Source of the DNA: an uncultured Oscillospiraceae bacterium
GTDB taxonomy: Bacteria; Bacillota; Clostridia; Oscillospirales; Oscillospiraceae
Length of the DNA stretch: 50,939 nt
Direction of reading: 5' to 3'
NCBI GenBank assembly: GCA_934565795.1
Contig: CAKTIM010000015.1
Span: 1-50,939 of the forward strand
The stretch's first letter is position 1, and each line of letters opens with the position of its first letter. Both the position numbers and the translations under genes were made by a program. The notes beneath the pieces are model-generated. The model saw only the letters and a program-made list of their open reading frames with translations. It had not been told where the DNA came from and did no database searches. Shown piece after piece: positions 16,508 to 25,322 of this stretch.

Positions 16508-17218
16508 TCAGCCCTCCGCAGGCTGAAGCCCGGCGTAGATTCCCGCCAGCCACACGGCGGCGGTGGTAAAGAACCAGGAGAAGGTGCCCTGGGCCACGGC
16601 GGCGGCGCAGAAGAATACGCCCAGCAGCCCAACGGCATTGTTCCAGGACTTGCCCGGCAGCCCTGCGGAGCGGGCCAGATGGAAATAGCCCGCCATGGTC
16701 AGGCACAGTATCGCGCCCAGGCCCAGCACATAGTCCATCAGCTGGGGAACCTCGCTCCATAGCTGGTAGCAGATCAGCAGCTGGGCCACGAACTGTAGGC
16801 ACACCGGCAGCTCCAGCAGGAAGGGCACCTTGCGCCCCGTGCCGTGGAGGAACGCGGCGGCGACCAGCGCAGCGGCAGCCAGGACGCACAGCCAGTGGTA
16901 GGCCAGCACCAGGGCAGCCGGCCCCGTTACCTCCTCCAGCAGCAGCGTGGCAGTGCCCCCGGCCAGCAGCACGCTGCTCACCGCCGGGACGACCCGGCCC
17001 ATGGGCATGACCACGGTTTTCCGGGTGAAAAGAAACGCCGCCACCGCAGCCGCTGCCATCAGCACCCACAGCAGAATCTCCGGCACAGTCGCCGCAGGCA
17101 GCAGCCAGGCGACCTCATCCTCCACGTAGGTAAACAGCCACCGATGCAGCAGCAGCGCCACCGCGCCCAGCCCCAAAAACACCGGCGACAGCAGCGCAGT
17201 CCGATTAGAATATTTCAT
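16508..17218 (-). CDS. Polytopic membrane protein, unknown
   Basis: The 236-residue protein has about seven hydrophobic helices and no recognisable catalytic motif. It begins MKYSNRTALLSPVFLGLGAV. The ATG at 17218 is chosen over a GTG at 17227 because the AAGGAG site overlaps that GTG and is 8 nt from the ATG. Its stop is 2 nt before the cca start, so it heads the operon with cca, the small membrane protein and gluQ. Function cannot be inferred. Confidence 0.8.
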   Translation of the reverse strand: MKYSNRTALLSPVFLGLGAVALLLHRWLFTYVEDEVAWLLPAATVPEILLWVLMAAAAVAAFLFTRKTVVMPMGRVVPAVSSVLLAGGTATLLLEEVTGPAALVLAYHWLCVLAAAALVAAAFLHGTGRKVPFLLELPVCLQFVAQLLICYQLWSEVPQLMDYVLGLGAILCLTMAGYFHLARSAGLPGKSWNNAVGLLGVFFCAAAVAQGTFSWFFTTAAVWLAGIYAGLQPAEG

Positions 17219-17259
17219 ATTTTTCACTCCTTATCAGAAGTTGATTGTAAAGTTATGCC

Positions 17260-17812
17260 CTCTTGAAAGGCTCCGCACCCGTAGGGGCGGCTACCAGCCG
17301 CCCGCACTCCAGCGGTTTTGACGGCACCCCGTTGAACGGTGTGCACCCAAAAATCTGAACCCCGTAGGGGTCGGCAATTTGTCGACCCTAAACCCCACGG
17401 TTTAGGAAGCAGTAAAGATGAACGTATAACAAAAAAGGATACATCCCCCAAGCTTCCCTGAGGGGTGTTGCAGAGCGCAGCGAATCTTTAATAACAATCA
17501 TTGCCGGCGGCAATGATACCATAATTAAATAGCTGTCGCCGCAGCGACTGAAGAGGGCACTCAGCGTATGGTTTTGAGAGAGATTTGGTTAAAAAGGTAC
17601 AGAGTACAACGTTTTGAGTGCGTAGGGGCGGATATTAGCCGCCCGAAAGCCAACGAACGTGAGCTGTACAGCCGAACCGCTCAATCCCGGTACACGGCGG
17701 GGCGACAAATTGCCGCCCCCTACGAACTCAGAAACTTTTGGTAATGTCCATTCAACATACCGCTCAATCCCGGTACCAGGCGGGCGGCTGATATCCGCCC
17801 CTACGGGCTTTT
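17260..17812. repeat. Intergenic hairpin-repeat block
   Basis: About 585 nt without a gene. Contents: module A (17280), module B (17366), module C split by mini-element E (about 17450-17560), module A (17624), module B (17697-17722) and module A (17784-17807). The block directly follows the stop of the DUF1624 gene on the minus strand. Confidence 0.85.
17466..17530 (-). mobile_element. Mini-element E, 65-nt form, inserted in a module C
   Basis: Plus strand begins TGTTGCAGAGCGCAGCGAAT, core CATTGCCGGCGGCAATG, end TAATTAAAT. It separates CCTGAGGGG from AGCTGTCGCC; uninterrupted module C copies at 8227 and 13883 have only two bases between these flanks. Confidence 0.6.
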
Positions 17813-18520
17813 CTATCCCGCCAGTGCTTTCAGGCCCATTGCGAGGCCGGCCAGGATGGGTTGGTGGAAGAGGTACACCCACAGGGATTTGCGGCCCAGG
17901 GTGCACAGGGGGCGGAAGTACCGCTCGCCCTGGGGGAGCTTGCTCTGGCCGTCGGCGTAGACCCGGCGGCCCAGCGCCGCGCCCAGCAGGAAAAAGCCCA
18001 GGTTGGGCAGCAGGGGAAAATAGTCCGACGATACAAACCACTCCGGGCAAAAGCCCAAAGGGATCAGCCACAGAGAAACGTCAAAGGCATACCGCCCGAC
18101 CACCAGCCCGGCGGCAATGAGAATCAGCCCCAGCCCCGCCAGCCACGGGCCGCGCAGCCGCCGCAGAACACTCCACAGCAGCATGCAAAGCCCCAGGCAG
18201 TGCAGCACGCCGAAATAGATGATGATGCTCCTGTCCGCCAGCCCCAGACGGAACATGCCGTAGGTAACGGCGGAGCACAGCAGCCCGCAGGCAAGCACCT
18301 GGCAGCCCCGCCGGGCGCTGCGGCGGCCCAGGGTCACGCAGACGCCGGAGATCACCAGGAATACAAAGCCGCAGTGATTCTTAATAAGCAGATACCACCC
18401 CGGCTCCTGCCAGCTTACCAGGCCCGTCAGCTCAGTCAGATCATAGATGAAATGGACGATCAGCATGCCCAGCAGGGCAAGCCCCCGGGCGGCGTCCAGC
18501 TCCCAGATCCGTTTTTTCAT
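17813..18520 (-). CDS. DUF1624 / heparan-alpha-glucosaminide N-acetyltransferase-like membrane protein
   Basis: The 235-residue polytopic protein starts MKKRIWELDAARGLALLGML, the hallmark of the DUF1624/HGSNAT acyltransferase-like group, with FLVISGVCVTLGRRSARRG and SLWVYLFHQPIL near the end. Members have about seven helices and are thought to pass acyl groups across the membrane; the substrate in bacteria is unknown. Its ATG overlaps the stop of the acyl-CoA synthetase gene (4 nt), so the two are coupled and an acyl transfer role is plausible by context. The stop is followed at once by a module A repeat. Confidence 0.86.
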   Translation of the reverse strand: MKKRIWELDAARGLALLGMLIVHFIYDLTELTGLVSWQEPGWYLLIKNHCGFVFLVISGVCVTLGRRSARRGCQVLACGLLCSAVTYGMFRLGLADRSIIIYFGVLHCLGLCMLLWSVLRRLRGPWLAGLGLILIAAGLVVGRYAFDVSLWLIPLGFCPEWFVSSDYFPLLPNLGFFLLGAALGRRVYADGQSKLPQGERYFRPLCTLGRKSLWVYLFHQPILAGLAMGLKALAG

Positions 18521-20241
18521 CCGTTGCTCACGGCGGCGTTGGCTTCCTCCTCCAGCACCCGATAGGCCACCTTACCCACCAGGGTCTTGGGCAGCTCGGT
18601 GCGGAATTCGATCTCACGGGGCATGGCGTACTTGGCGATGCGCTTGGAGCAGTAGTCCAGCAGCTCCTGCTTCAGCTCCTCCGTCGGCTCGATGCCGGGC
18701 ATGGGAACCACATAGGCCTTTACCTTCTGCACCCGGTAGGGATCCTTCACGCCGATGACGCAGGACAGCAGCACCTTCTCGTGGCCGTCGATGATATTCT
18801 CCAGCTGGGAGGGGTAGACATTGTAGCCGGAGGTGATGATCATCCGCTTCATCCGCTGGCGGAAGTACACGAAGCCGTCCTGATCCATGTGGCCCAGGTC
18901 GCCGGTGTGCAGCCAGATGCGCCCGTCGTAGTGGCGGCGCAGGGTGGAGGCGGTCTCCTCGGGGTTGTCCATATAGCCCATCATCACGCTGGGGCCGGAG
19001 ACGCAGATTTCGCCCTCGATGTTCGGCTCCACCTCGGTCAGGGTGCCGGGCTGCACAATCTTATAGAAGGTATCCGGGAAGGGCACGCCGATGGAGCCAG
19101 CCCGGGCGTAGCTCTTGGGGGTCAGGCAGGAGGCGGTGACGCATTCGGTGGTGCCGTAGCCCTCGCGGATCTGCTCGGCGCAGCCGTGGGTCTTGAGGAA
19201 GGCGTCCACCTTGCGCTTCAGCTCCGGGGACAGACTGTCGCCGCCGGAGAAGATGCCCTTCAGGAAGCTCAGGTCGGCCCCCTCCAGCTTGTCCGTCCGC
19301 AGCAGGGCCTCGAACAGGGTGGGCACGCCGGGGATCAGATTGGGCTTCTGCTTTATCAGAATGTCGGCATAGGTGTTCACGCTGAACTGGGGCACCAGAA
19401 TGCAGGTGCCGCCCGCCACCAGGGGGGTGTGGATGCCGATGCCCAGGCCGAAGCCGTGGAACACGGGCATGACGGAGAGCATCTTCATATCGGAGATCTC
19501 ATCCATGGTAAAGCCGGAGGCGGCGATGGTCTGAAGCGCCAAGGCGTTGAAGTTCAGGTTGCTGAGCATGATGCCCTTGGTGGTGCCGGTGGTGCCGCCG
19601 GAATAGAGGATCGCGCCGCACTCGTCAAATTTCCCTTCGTCGGCGGGCAGCACCTGACCACGCCCGGCGGATACCATCTTATACCACAGGGTATAGCCGC
19701 CCTTGGGCAGCTTCTGGATGGCACGGGCGCTCTTGGTCATGGGATAGAGCAGATTCAGCGGCGCGGGCAGCTCGTCGGCCACCCGGGCGATGAGGATGGT
19801 CACCGGCTCATGGAGCTGGGACTGAATCTCCGCCACCTTGTAATAGAACTGATCCAGGGTCAGGATGGCCTTGGAGTGGGAGACGTTCAGATAGAACGCA
19901 ATCTCCTGGGAGGCGGACAGGGGATGGATCATATTGGGAATGGCCCCGATGCGGTTGAGGGCATAGAAGCAGTCCAGCGCCTGGGGGGTGTTGGCCATGC
20001 AGATGGTCACCCTGTCACCCTTGCGGATGCCCATGCGGTACAGCCCCTTGGCCGCCGCCTCGATGCGCTGCATGAATTCGGTGTAGGTGGTTTTTTTGCC
20101 CATGAAGGTGTAGGCAACGTGATTCGGCACCCGCCGCGCCGCCTCGGCCACCATCTGATACATGGTAGCGTGAGGATAATCCAGGGACGCAGGCGTATTG
20201 CCGTAGTATTTCAGCCAGGGAGAAGATGAGGACAGGCCCAT
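18517..20241 (-). CDS. Long-chain acyl-CoA synthetase / AMP-binding ligase
   Basis: The 574-residue ANL-superfamily enzyme activates a carboxylic acid via acyl-AMP. It shows the P-loop ILYSGGTTGTTKGIMLSN, the EGYGTTECVT adenine motif, LHTGDLGHMDQDG and RMKRMIITSGYNVYPSQLE, with the catalytic Lys probably in LPKTLVGKVAYR. No signal peptide. Similarity is to fatty acyl-CoA ligases, but chain length cannot be told. It is the first gene of a two-gene unit with the DUF1624 protein. GAAAGGAAAAAACC precedes the ATG. Confidence 0.9.
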   Translation of the reverse strand: MGLSSSSPWLKYYGNTPASLDYPHATMYQMVAEAARRVPNHVAYTFMGKKTTYTEFMQRIEAAAKGLYRMGIRKGDRVTICMANTPQALDCFYALNRIGAIPNMIHPLSASQEIAFYLNVSHSKAILTLDQFYYKVAEIQSQLHEPVTILIARVADELPAPLNLLYPMTKSARAIQKLPKGGYTLWYKMVSAGRGQVLPADEGKFDECGAILYSGGTTGTTKGIMLSNLNFNALALQTIAASGFTMDEISDMKMLSVMPVFHGFGLGIGIHTPLVAGGTCILVPQFSVNTYADILIKQKPNLIPGVPTLFEALLRTDKLEGADLSFLKGIFSGGDSLSPELKRKVDAFLKTHGCAEQIREGYGTTECVTASCLTPKSYARAGSIGVPFPDTFYKIVQPGTLTEVEPNIEGEICVSGPSVMMGYMDNPEETASTLRRHYDGRIWLHTGDLGHMDQDGFVYFRQRMKRMIITSGYNVYPSQLENIIDGHEKVLLSCVIGVKDPYRVQKVKAYVVPMPGIEPTEELKQELLDYCSKRIAKYAMPREIEFRTELPKTLVGKVAYRVLEEEANAAVSNG

Positions 20242-20328
20242 AGGTTTTTTCCTTTCTTTTTGACCCAGAACAGGACACCCCCAGCCAGGAAATGAGGGAC
20301 ACAGCCCGATTCAGGCGATATTTTCATC

Positions 20329-20337
20329 ATTATAGCA
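20329..20337 (-). promoter_or_regulatory. Extended -10 of the acyl-CoA synthetase promoter
   Basis: Minus strand TGCTATAAT (extended -10 with TG-N-TATAAT) about 90 nt before the gene. The -35 region (TGGAAA or CTGGAA) is poor, as is common with extended -10 promoters. Confidence 0.5.
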
Positions 20338-20453
20338 CAGCAGCTCCAGAATTTCCAGTATAAAAAACAGAGCCGGCAGCGGCCGTGGATTTTTTATGCC
20401 CGCCTGGCTGCCGTGCGCTCCCGCCGCCGGAGGTTCCTTAAGCATATCTTAAT

Positions 20454-20482
20454 TTGACACCTGGAAAAAACCTCCTTAAAAT
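20454..20482 (+). promoter_or_regulatory. Strong promoter of the secreted protein gene at 20546
   Basis: Perfect TTGACA (20454-20459), 17-nt spacer, TAAAAT (20477-20482). Transcription should begin near 20489. Confidence 0.8.
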
Positions 20483-20490
20483 GAAAGAAA

Positions 20491-20509
20491 CAGGCGCGTT
20501 TTGCGCCTG
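20491..20509 (+). other. Hairpin at the predicted 5' end of the transcript
   Basis: CAGGCGC and GCGCCTG pair around a GTTTT loop, starting only a few bases after the predicted start site. It has no U-run and lies upstream of the SD, so it looks like a 5' stabilising stem rather than a terminator. Confidence 0.5.
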
Positions 20510-20545
20510 TACGGACAAAACCTAACGAAATTGGAGGGAATTACT

Positions 20546-21478
20546 ATGAAAAATCGGTCCCTGCTTGCTTATGTGCTGGCAGCCCTTCTGGTGCTGGGAG
20601 CAGCCCAGGGGGCGCGGGCGGAGGCGGCGCGGCAGTGCGGCATCCGGGCGGATTCCACCAAAGAGCTGTATGACGCTCTGACGGAGTCCGGCGAATGGGA
20701 GCACCGCAGCGAGGAAATCCAGGCCCGGCTCTATCAGTCCTTCCCCGCGGCCAGGGAGGGGGCGTATACCCTGTCCTACCGCCTGGTGGAGAACGTGACC
20801 GTGGATATTCAGGGCGAGCCGGTGCCGCTGGACGAGGCGATCACCGGCGGCGCGGTGTCCGTGGAGGCGCTGCTGGCCGCCGCCCGGCAGGACGACGCCG
20901 CGCATATCTGCCAGGAATTCATCCGCACCAAAAACGGCCTGACGGAATACACCTATTGCTACCCGGATTACAATCTGGTGTTCTGTGACGACGTGCTGGA
21001 AACGCCGGACGGCGGGAGCCATCTGATCCGCTCCCTCCAGGTGGCCGCCCCGGGCGTGCCGGGCGCGGTGGATACCGCCCTGATCGACCCGGACAGCCCC
21101 TACCGCTACCCCATCGACCGGGAGGACTGGGGCCTGGACTTCCGGGTGCTTTCGGCAGCCGGCGACAGCGTGACCCTGGAGATCACCCAGTCCGGCGGCC
21201 AGCAGTTCGGCCAGCTGGTGCTCCAGCGCGGCGGCATCTACACCGCCGGTGACCTGGACACCGCCCAGCAGGTTCAGTTTGTGGAATTCACCCCCGCCCA
21301 ACCGCTGACCATGGGCGGCGTCACCCAGGTGGAAATCCACTGGGCCACCCCCCAGCCAAGCGGCCGCTACCTGCTCCGCCTGAGCCTCCACGACGACTTC
21401 GCCTCCGAAAACATCCCCCCGCTGTCCCGGGATTTCCATGAATACCAGACCTATTACATAGAATTCCAGATTCCGTAA
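20546..21478 (+). CDS. Secreted protein of unknown function
   Basis: The 310-residue protein starts with a signal peptide (MKNRSLLAYVLAALLVLGAA, probable cleavage after ARA before EAARQ). I recognise no family. The mature part seems to consist of an N-terminal alpha/beta region with an acidic helix (STKELYDALTESGEWEHRSE) and a C-terminal beta-rich region (about 190-305: VTLEITQSGGQQFGQLVLQR, SGRYLLRLSLHDD) suggestive of an immunoglobulin-like sandwich. The ATG at 20546 has GGAGGG 8 nt upstream; an in-frame start further upstream would lie inside the hairpin. It has its own strong promoter and is separate from the next unit. Confidence 0.75.
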   Translation: MKNRSLLAYVLAALLVLGAAQGARAEAARQCGIRADSTKELYDALTESGEWEHRSEEIQARLYQSFPAAREGAYTLSYRLVENVTVDIQGEPVPLDEAITGGAVSVEALLAAARQDDAAHICQEFIRTKNGLTEYTYCYPDYNLVFCDDVLETPDGGSHLIRSLQVAAPGVPGAVDTALIDPDSPYRYPIDREDWGLDFRVLSAAGDSVTLEITQSGGQQFGQLVLQRGGIYTAGDLDTAQQVQFVEFTPAQPLTMGGVTQVEIHWATPQPSGRYLLRLSLHDDFASENIPPLSRDFHEYQTYYIEFQIP

Positions 21479-21569
21479 GTACCTGCGTTCCCAGGATGCA
21501 AATCAAGGGGAGAAATTCGGGCTTTCTGCTTGACGTTCCACAGGCAGGGAAAGTTTTTTGCTCGACTAC

Positions 21570-21598
21570 TTGACGGAATCTTGCGGATGGGGTATGAT
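21570..21598 (+). promoter_or_regulatory. Promoter of the TerB-BrxD-helicase unit
   Basis: TTGACG (21570-21575), exactly 17 nt, then TATGAT (21593-21598), 32 nt before the ATG of the TerB-domain gene. A GAGGGAG ribosome site follows at 21617-21623. Confidence 0.7.
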
Positions 21599-21630
21599 AA
21601 ACGCAAACATTTGTCCGAGGGAGTGGGGTT

Positions 21631-23151
21631 ATGGGCAGCGAGAAAGACAGGACGCTTGACGACCGGGTGTTTCAGGAGGAGCCGATTCGGCCCAGGGTGA
21701 GCATATCCGTGCAGGGGCTGCCTGAGCGTGTGCAAGACCTGATAGAGGCCTGGATGCCCCAGCAGGTGATGCGGGAGCAGAGGCGGCCCCAGCAGGAAAC
21801 GCCGCCGGAAAAGCTGCCCTCGCTGCTGCGGGCGGCCCGGTCGCTGGAAAGCGGCGGCTCCTGGCTGTACCAGAACCGGCACAGCGTCTTTATGAAGCAG
21901 GCCAAGCTCCTGGCTAATTACGAGGATGATTACCCCATCCAGGCCAAGGTCAACCGCTACTATCCCACCTATGAATGCCTGACGGATCAGGAGCTGCGCA
22001 GCTATTTTTCCTGGCGGACGCAGGTGCGCCGGGGCAACATTCAGGCTGCCTGCACCAGCTTTGCCTTCCTGTATTTCTACGAGCTGCTGAACCAGATCGG
22101 CGTGGAGAACGCCCAGCAGGGGCTGGAGAAGCTGGATGCCTTCGCGGCGGAATACGAAAAGCTGGACAGCGCCATCCGCCCCTACTGGGCCGACTGGCGG
22201 CTGTCGTATATCCTCTATTACGATCTGCCCGCCACGCTGCTGGAGGATAATGCCGAGGTCAAGAGCATGCACATTCTGGACAGCGCCCCGAAGCAGCCGG
22301 ATGACGCCATCCTGGACGCGGTGAAGGCCCTGGCCCCGGCCTGGCTGAACCGCAGCAGATTCTATAGAAATCATCCGCAGGATGTGAACCGGGTATGCGC
22401 CGCCGTCCTGCGGCGGATGTGCATGCACTACCGGGCGCGGGGCAAGCGCACCCTGTGCGACCAGCTGTTCGGCACGGTGCGGGCCAGAAGCTTTACACTG
22501 TTCGCCTCCGCCATCTTCTGCACGCCCCTGGGCCGGCGCAACAATGTGCTCCTGGTCAGCGACGATTACTATTTCTATGTTGACGGCGACAACGGTACGG
22601 AGGTGCGGCGGTTTGTGCAGCCCAGCGGCCGGCGCAGCCTGGACGAGCTGATAAAAACCATAGACTGCCGCCTCCGGGAGACGCTGGAGCCGGAGAAACC
22701 ACCCCTGCACCGCCCGGAGCAGACAAAATGGGTGATGAAGGTCATCAACGAGGAAATCCAGGCGCTGCTGGACGAGAAGAAAAAGGCCAAACAGGCCGCC
22801 CAGCGGGTCGCCATCGATTTTGGCGTACTGGAATCCATCCGCCGGGACGCTGCCGTCACCCAGGAAAAGCTGCGCGTCGAGGACGAGCTGGAGGACGGGA
22901 CGCCCCCCGCGCCCCCTGCCCCGGCGCAGCCGGAACAGACGGGAGTGCTGGACGCGGCGGAATACCGCCTGCTCCAATGCCTGCTCTACGGCCGCCCCAC
23001 CGACTGGGTGCAGCAGGAGGGGAAGATACTGTCCGTTTTATTGGACAGCATTAATGAGAAGCTGTATGATATCTTCCAGGACTCCGTGGCAGAGGATGAC
23101 GGGCTGGTAGAGGACTATATTGACGAACTGAAAGAGATGGTAGCACCATGA
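21631..23151 (+). CDS. TerB-N / TerB-C domain protein
   Basis: The 506-residue protein matches the TerB_N plus TerB_C arrangement. An N-terminal extension of about 75 residues is followed by TerB-N (about 80-290: WLYQNRHSVFMKQAKLLANY, YDLPATLLEDNAE). The TerB-C part lies at about 330-500 (HRPEQTKWVMKVINEEIQAL, then TGVLDAAEYRLLQCLLYGRP). TerB-N/TerB-C proteins were linked by Anantharaman, Iyer and Aravind to DNA-processing systems with helicases and ATPases. They are not by themselves tellurite-resistance proteins, and the small metal-binding TerB core is not evident here. The stop overlaps the next start by 4 nt (ATGA), so it is coupled to the BrxD-like ATPase. Confidence 0.82.
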   Translation: MGSEKDRTLDDRVFQEEPIRPRVSISVQGLPERVQDLIEAWMPQQVMREQRRPQQETPPEKLPSLLRAARSLESGGSWLYQNRHSVFMKQAKLLANYEDDYPIQAKVNRYYPTYECLTDQELRSYFSWRTQVRRGNIQAACTSFAFLYFYELLNQIGVENAQQGLEKLDAFAAEYEKLDSAIRPYWADWRLSYILYYDLPATLLEDNAEVKSMHILDSAPKQPDDAILDAVKALAPAWLNRSRFYRNHPQDVNRVCAAVLRRMCMHYRARGKRTLCDQLFGTVRARSFTLFASAIFCTPLGRRNNVLLVSDDYYFYVDGDNGTEVRRFVQPSGRRSLDELIKTIDCRLRETLEPEKPPLHRPEQTKWVMKVINEEIQALLDEKKKAKQAAQRVAIDFGVLESIRRDAAVTQEKLRVEDELEDGTPPAPPAPAQPEQTGVLDAAEYRLLQCLLYGRPTDWVQQEGKILSVLLDSINEKLYDIFQDSVAEDDGLVEDYIDELKEMVAP

Positions 23152-24461
23152 AGATACCCAAGCGAGTTGCCCAGACCCTGATGAACTCCCTGAAGGGCGG
23201 CGTGGTGCCCCGGGTGGGGCTGTCCTACGTCACCGTGGGGCGCAGGGCGGAGATCGACGCGCTGCTGCGGGATGTGGAGATCATCGCCGACGGCGGCGCC
23301 TCCTTCCGCTTCATCGTGGGCAAATACGGCAGCGGCAAGAGCTTCCTGCTGCAAACCATCCGCAACTATGTAATGGCCAAGAATTTTGTGGTGGTGGACG
23401 CCGACCTGTCCCCGGAGCGGCGGCTCCAGGGCACCAGGGGGCAGGGCCTGGCCACCTATAAAGAGCTGATCCGCAACATGTCCACCAAGACCAAGCCCGA
23501 GGGCGGCGCGCTGCCCCTGATCCTGGATCGCTGGATCAGCAGCGTGCAGCAGGAGGTGGTGGAGGAGAGCGGCATGTCCATTACCGACCCTGGGCTGGAG
23601 CGGGCGGTGGAGAAGAAGATCTCCGCCGTGATCTACTCCCTGAACGAGATGGTGCACGGCTTCGACTTTGCCCGGCTGCTCACCGCGTACTATCAGGCCC
23701 ACCGCAGCGGCGACGACGAGACCAAGGCCAAGGTGCTCAAATGGTTCCGGGGCGAATACGCCACCAAAACCGAGGCCCGGGCCGAGCTGGGGGTGAGCAT
23801 CGTCATCACCGACGATGATTGGTACGAATATCTCAAGCTCTTCGCCGCTTTCCTGAACCGGGCGGGCTACGCCGGAATGCTGGTGCTCATCGACGAGCTG
23901 GTGAACATCTATAAGATTCCCAACGCCATCACCCGGCAGTATAACTATGAAAAAATTCTCACCATGTACAACGACGCCATGCAGGGCAAGGCCCAGCACA
24001 TCGGCTTCATCCTGGGCGGCACGCCCCAGTGCATGGAGGATCCCCGCCGGGGCGTATACAGCTACGAGGCCCTGCGCTCCCGCCTGGCCGAGGGGCATTT
24101 CTCCGGCGAGCACAAGGATCTTCTGTCCCCGGTGATCCGCCTGCTGCCCCTGACCAACGAGGAAATGCTGATCCTCATTGAAAAGCTGGCGGACATCCAC
24201 GCGGGGCTGTATGAATACGACCAGATCGTCACCCAGCAGGACATGGTGGATTTCATTGAGATCGAGTTCGGCCGCATCGGCGCGGACAGCCACATCACCC
24301 CCCGGGAGGTCATCCGCGACTTCATCGAGGTGCTGGACATCGTCTACCAGAACCCCGGCATCAACGTCCGCACCCTCCTGGGCAGCGACAGCTTCCAATA
24401 CGCCCAAAACGCCGTCCAGGAAGAAGCCTCTGACAGCGCATTCGCGGAGTTTGATATTTAG
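23148..24461 (+). CDS. BrxD-like P-loop ATPase (BREX system ATP-binding domain, DUF2791)
   Basis: The 437-residue protein has Walker A GKYGSGKS (58-65), Walker B MLVLIDEL (244-251, Asp249-Glu250) and the family features GRRAEIDALLRDVEII and VVVDADLSPERRLQG. BrxD is an ATPase of type 2 (Pgl) BREX phage-defence loci, where it accompanies the BrxHI helicase. Here it starts inside the stop of the TerB-domain gene. No PglX, PglZ, BrxC/PglY or PglW gene is in the window, so this is not a standard BREX locus. The helicase partner follows after an 860-nt repeat block. Family assignment is confident; function in defence is inferred. Confidence 0.85.
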   Translation: MKIPKRVAQTLMNSLKGGVVPRVGLSYVTVGRRAEIDALLRDVEIIADGGASFRFIVGKYGSGKSFLLQTIRNYVMAKNFVVVDADLSPERRLQGTRGQGLATYKELIRNMSTKTKPEGGALPLILDRWISSVQQEVVEESGMSITDPGLERAVEKKISAVIYSLNEMVHGFDFARLLTAYYQAHRSGDDETKAKVLKWFRGEYATKTEARAELGVSIVITDDDWYEYLKLFAAFLNRAGYAGMLVLIDELVNIYKIPNAITRQYNYEKILTMYNDAMQGKAQHIGFILGGTPQCMEDPRRGVYSYEALRSRLAEGHFSGEHKDLLSPVIRLLPLTNEEMLILIEKLADIHAGLYEYDQIVTQQDMVDFIEIEFGRIGADSHITPREVIRDFIEVLDIVYQNPGINVRTLLGSDSFQYAQNAVQEEASDSAFAEFDI

Positions 24462-24467
24462 CCCTAC

Positions 24468-25300
24468 CCCGTAGGGGTCGGCAACCTGCCGACCCTTAAC
24501 CTGACGGTTTTGATAGCAGTCCGTTGAATGGAAGCAAGAAAAACAACTGCCCCCCGTAGGGGTCGGCAATTTGTCGACCCTCAACCTGACGGTTTCGATA
24601 GCAGTAAAGATGAACGTATACCCTCAAGTATACATCCCCCAAGCTTCCCTGTGGGGTGTTGCAGAGCGCAGCGAATCTTTAATTACAATCATTGCCGGTG
24701 GCAATGATACAATAATTAATTAGCTGTCGCCGCAGCGACTGAAGAGGGCACTCAGGTAATGGTTTTGAAAGAGATTGGGTTAAAAAGGTAGACGTTTAAA
24801 CATTCTGAGTGCGTAGTAGCCTATATCCATTAAAATTTTACTCTATATGGTGAAGATTGATGCATGTTTAACTTAAAGCCTCCTCTATCAAAGATAAAAC
24901 TTTAACAGATATTGGCTAGTAGGGGTGGATACCAGCCGCCCGAGAGCTAATGAAACTGAGCTGTATAGACGAACCACTCAATCCCGGTACCTGGCGGGCG
25001 GCTAATATCCGCCCCTACGGAGTGGTGCTTACTATTCAACGTACCCTTAATGAAAAACCAACTGCGGTAGACCCTCTTCAGTCAGGCCTACGGCCTGCCA
25101 GCTTCCCCCAAGGGAAGCTTTGGCAGTAGCGGAAGCTGCCCCCATTTAACGCACTACTATCCAAATGGCAACATTGCGGGTCGACAAATTGCCGACCCCT
25201 ACGGACTCAAAGATTTTTACATACCACCATTCAACTGACAGCTCAATTCCGCGACGTTTCGGGCGGCTAATATCCGCCCCTACGGAGTGGGGGAGCCTAA
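24468..25300. repeat. Hairpin-repeat block separating the BrxD-like and helicase genes
   Basis: The 861-nt gap holds no gene. It begins 7 nt after the BrxD stop with module B (24470, GTAGGGGTCGGCAACCTGCC), then module B (24556), module C split by mini-element E (about 24640-24750), an AT-richer stretch (24800-24920) with no recognised feature, module A (24920), module A (about 24995), an uninterrupted module D (25074-25130), module B (25178) and module A (25258-25284). It ends about 40 nt before the helicase ATG. I see no good promoter for the helicase within it. Confidence 0.85.
24657..24721 (-). mobile_element. Mini-element E, 65-nt form, inserted in a module C
   Basis: Plus strand begins TGTTGCAGAGCGCAGCGAAT and ends AATTAATT, with core TCATTGCCGGTGGCAATGA. 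The flanks GTGGGG and AGCTGTCGCC are those of module C. Confidence 0.6.
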
Positions 25301-25322
25301 GAGACAACGAAAGGAAACCCGC

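Noticed and set aside
16506..17069. Long N-terminal extension of cca
   Set aside because: The extension is the out-of-frame shadow of the upstream membrane-protein gene; a proper ATG at 16505 matches the expected start of the enzyme.
21631..23151. Tellurite-resistance gene
   Set aside because: The protein has TerB-N and TerB-C regions but no TerC, TerD or TerZ neighbours; the neighbours are a BREX-type ATPase and helicase.
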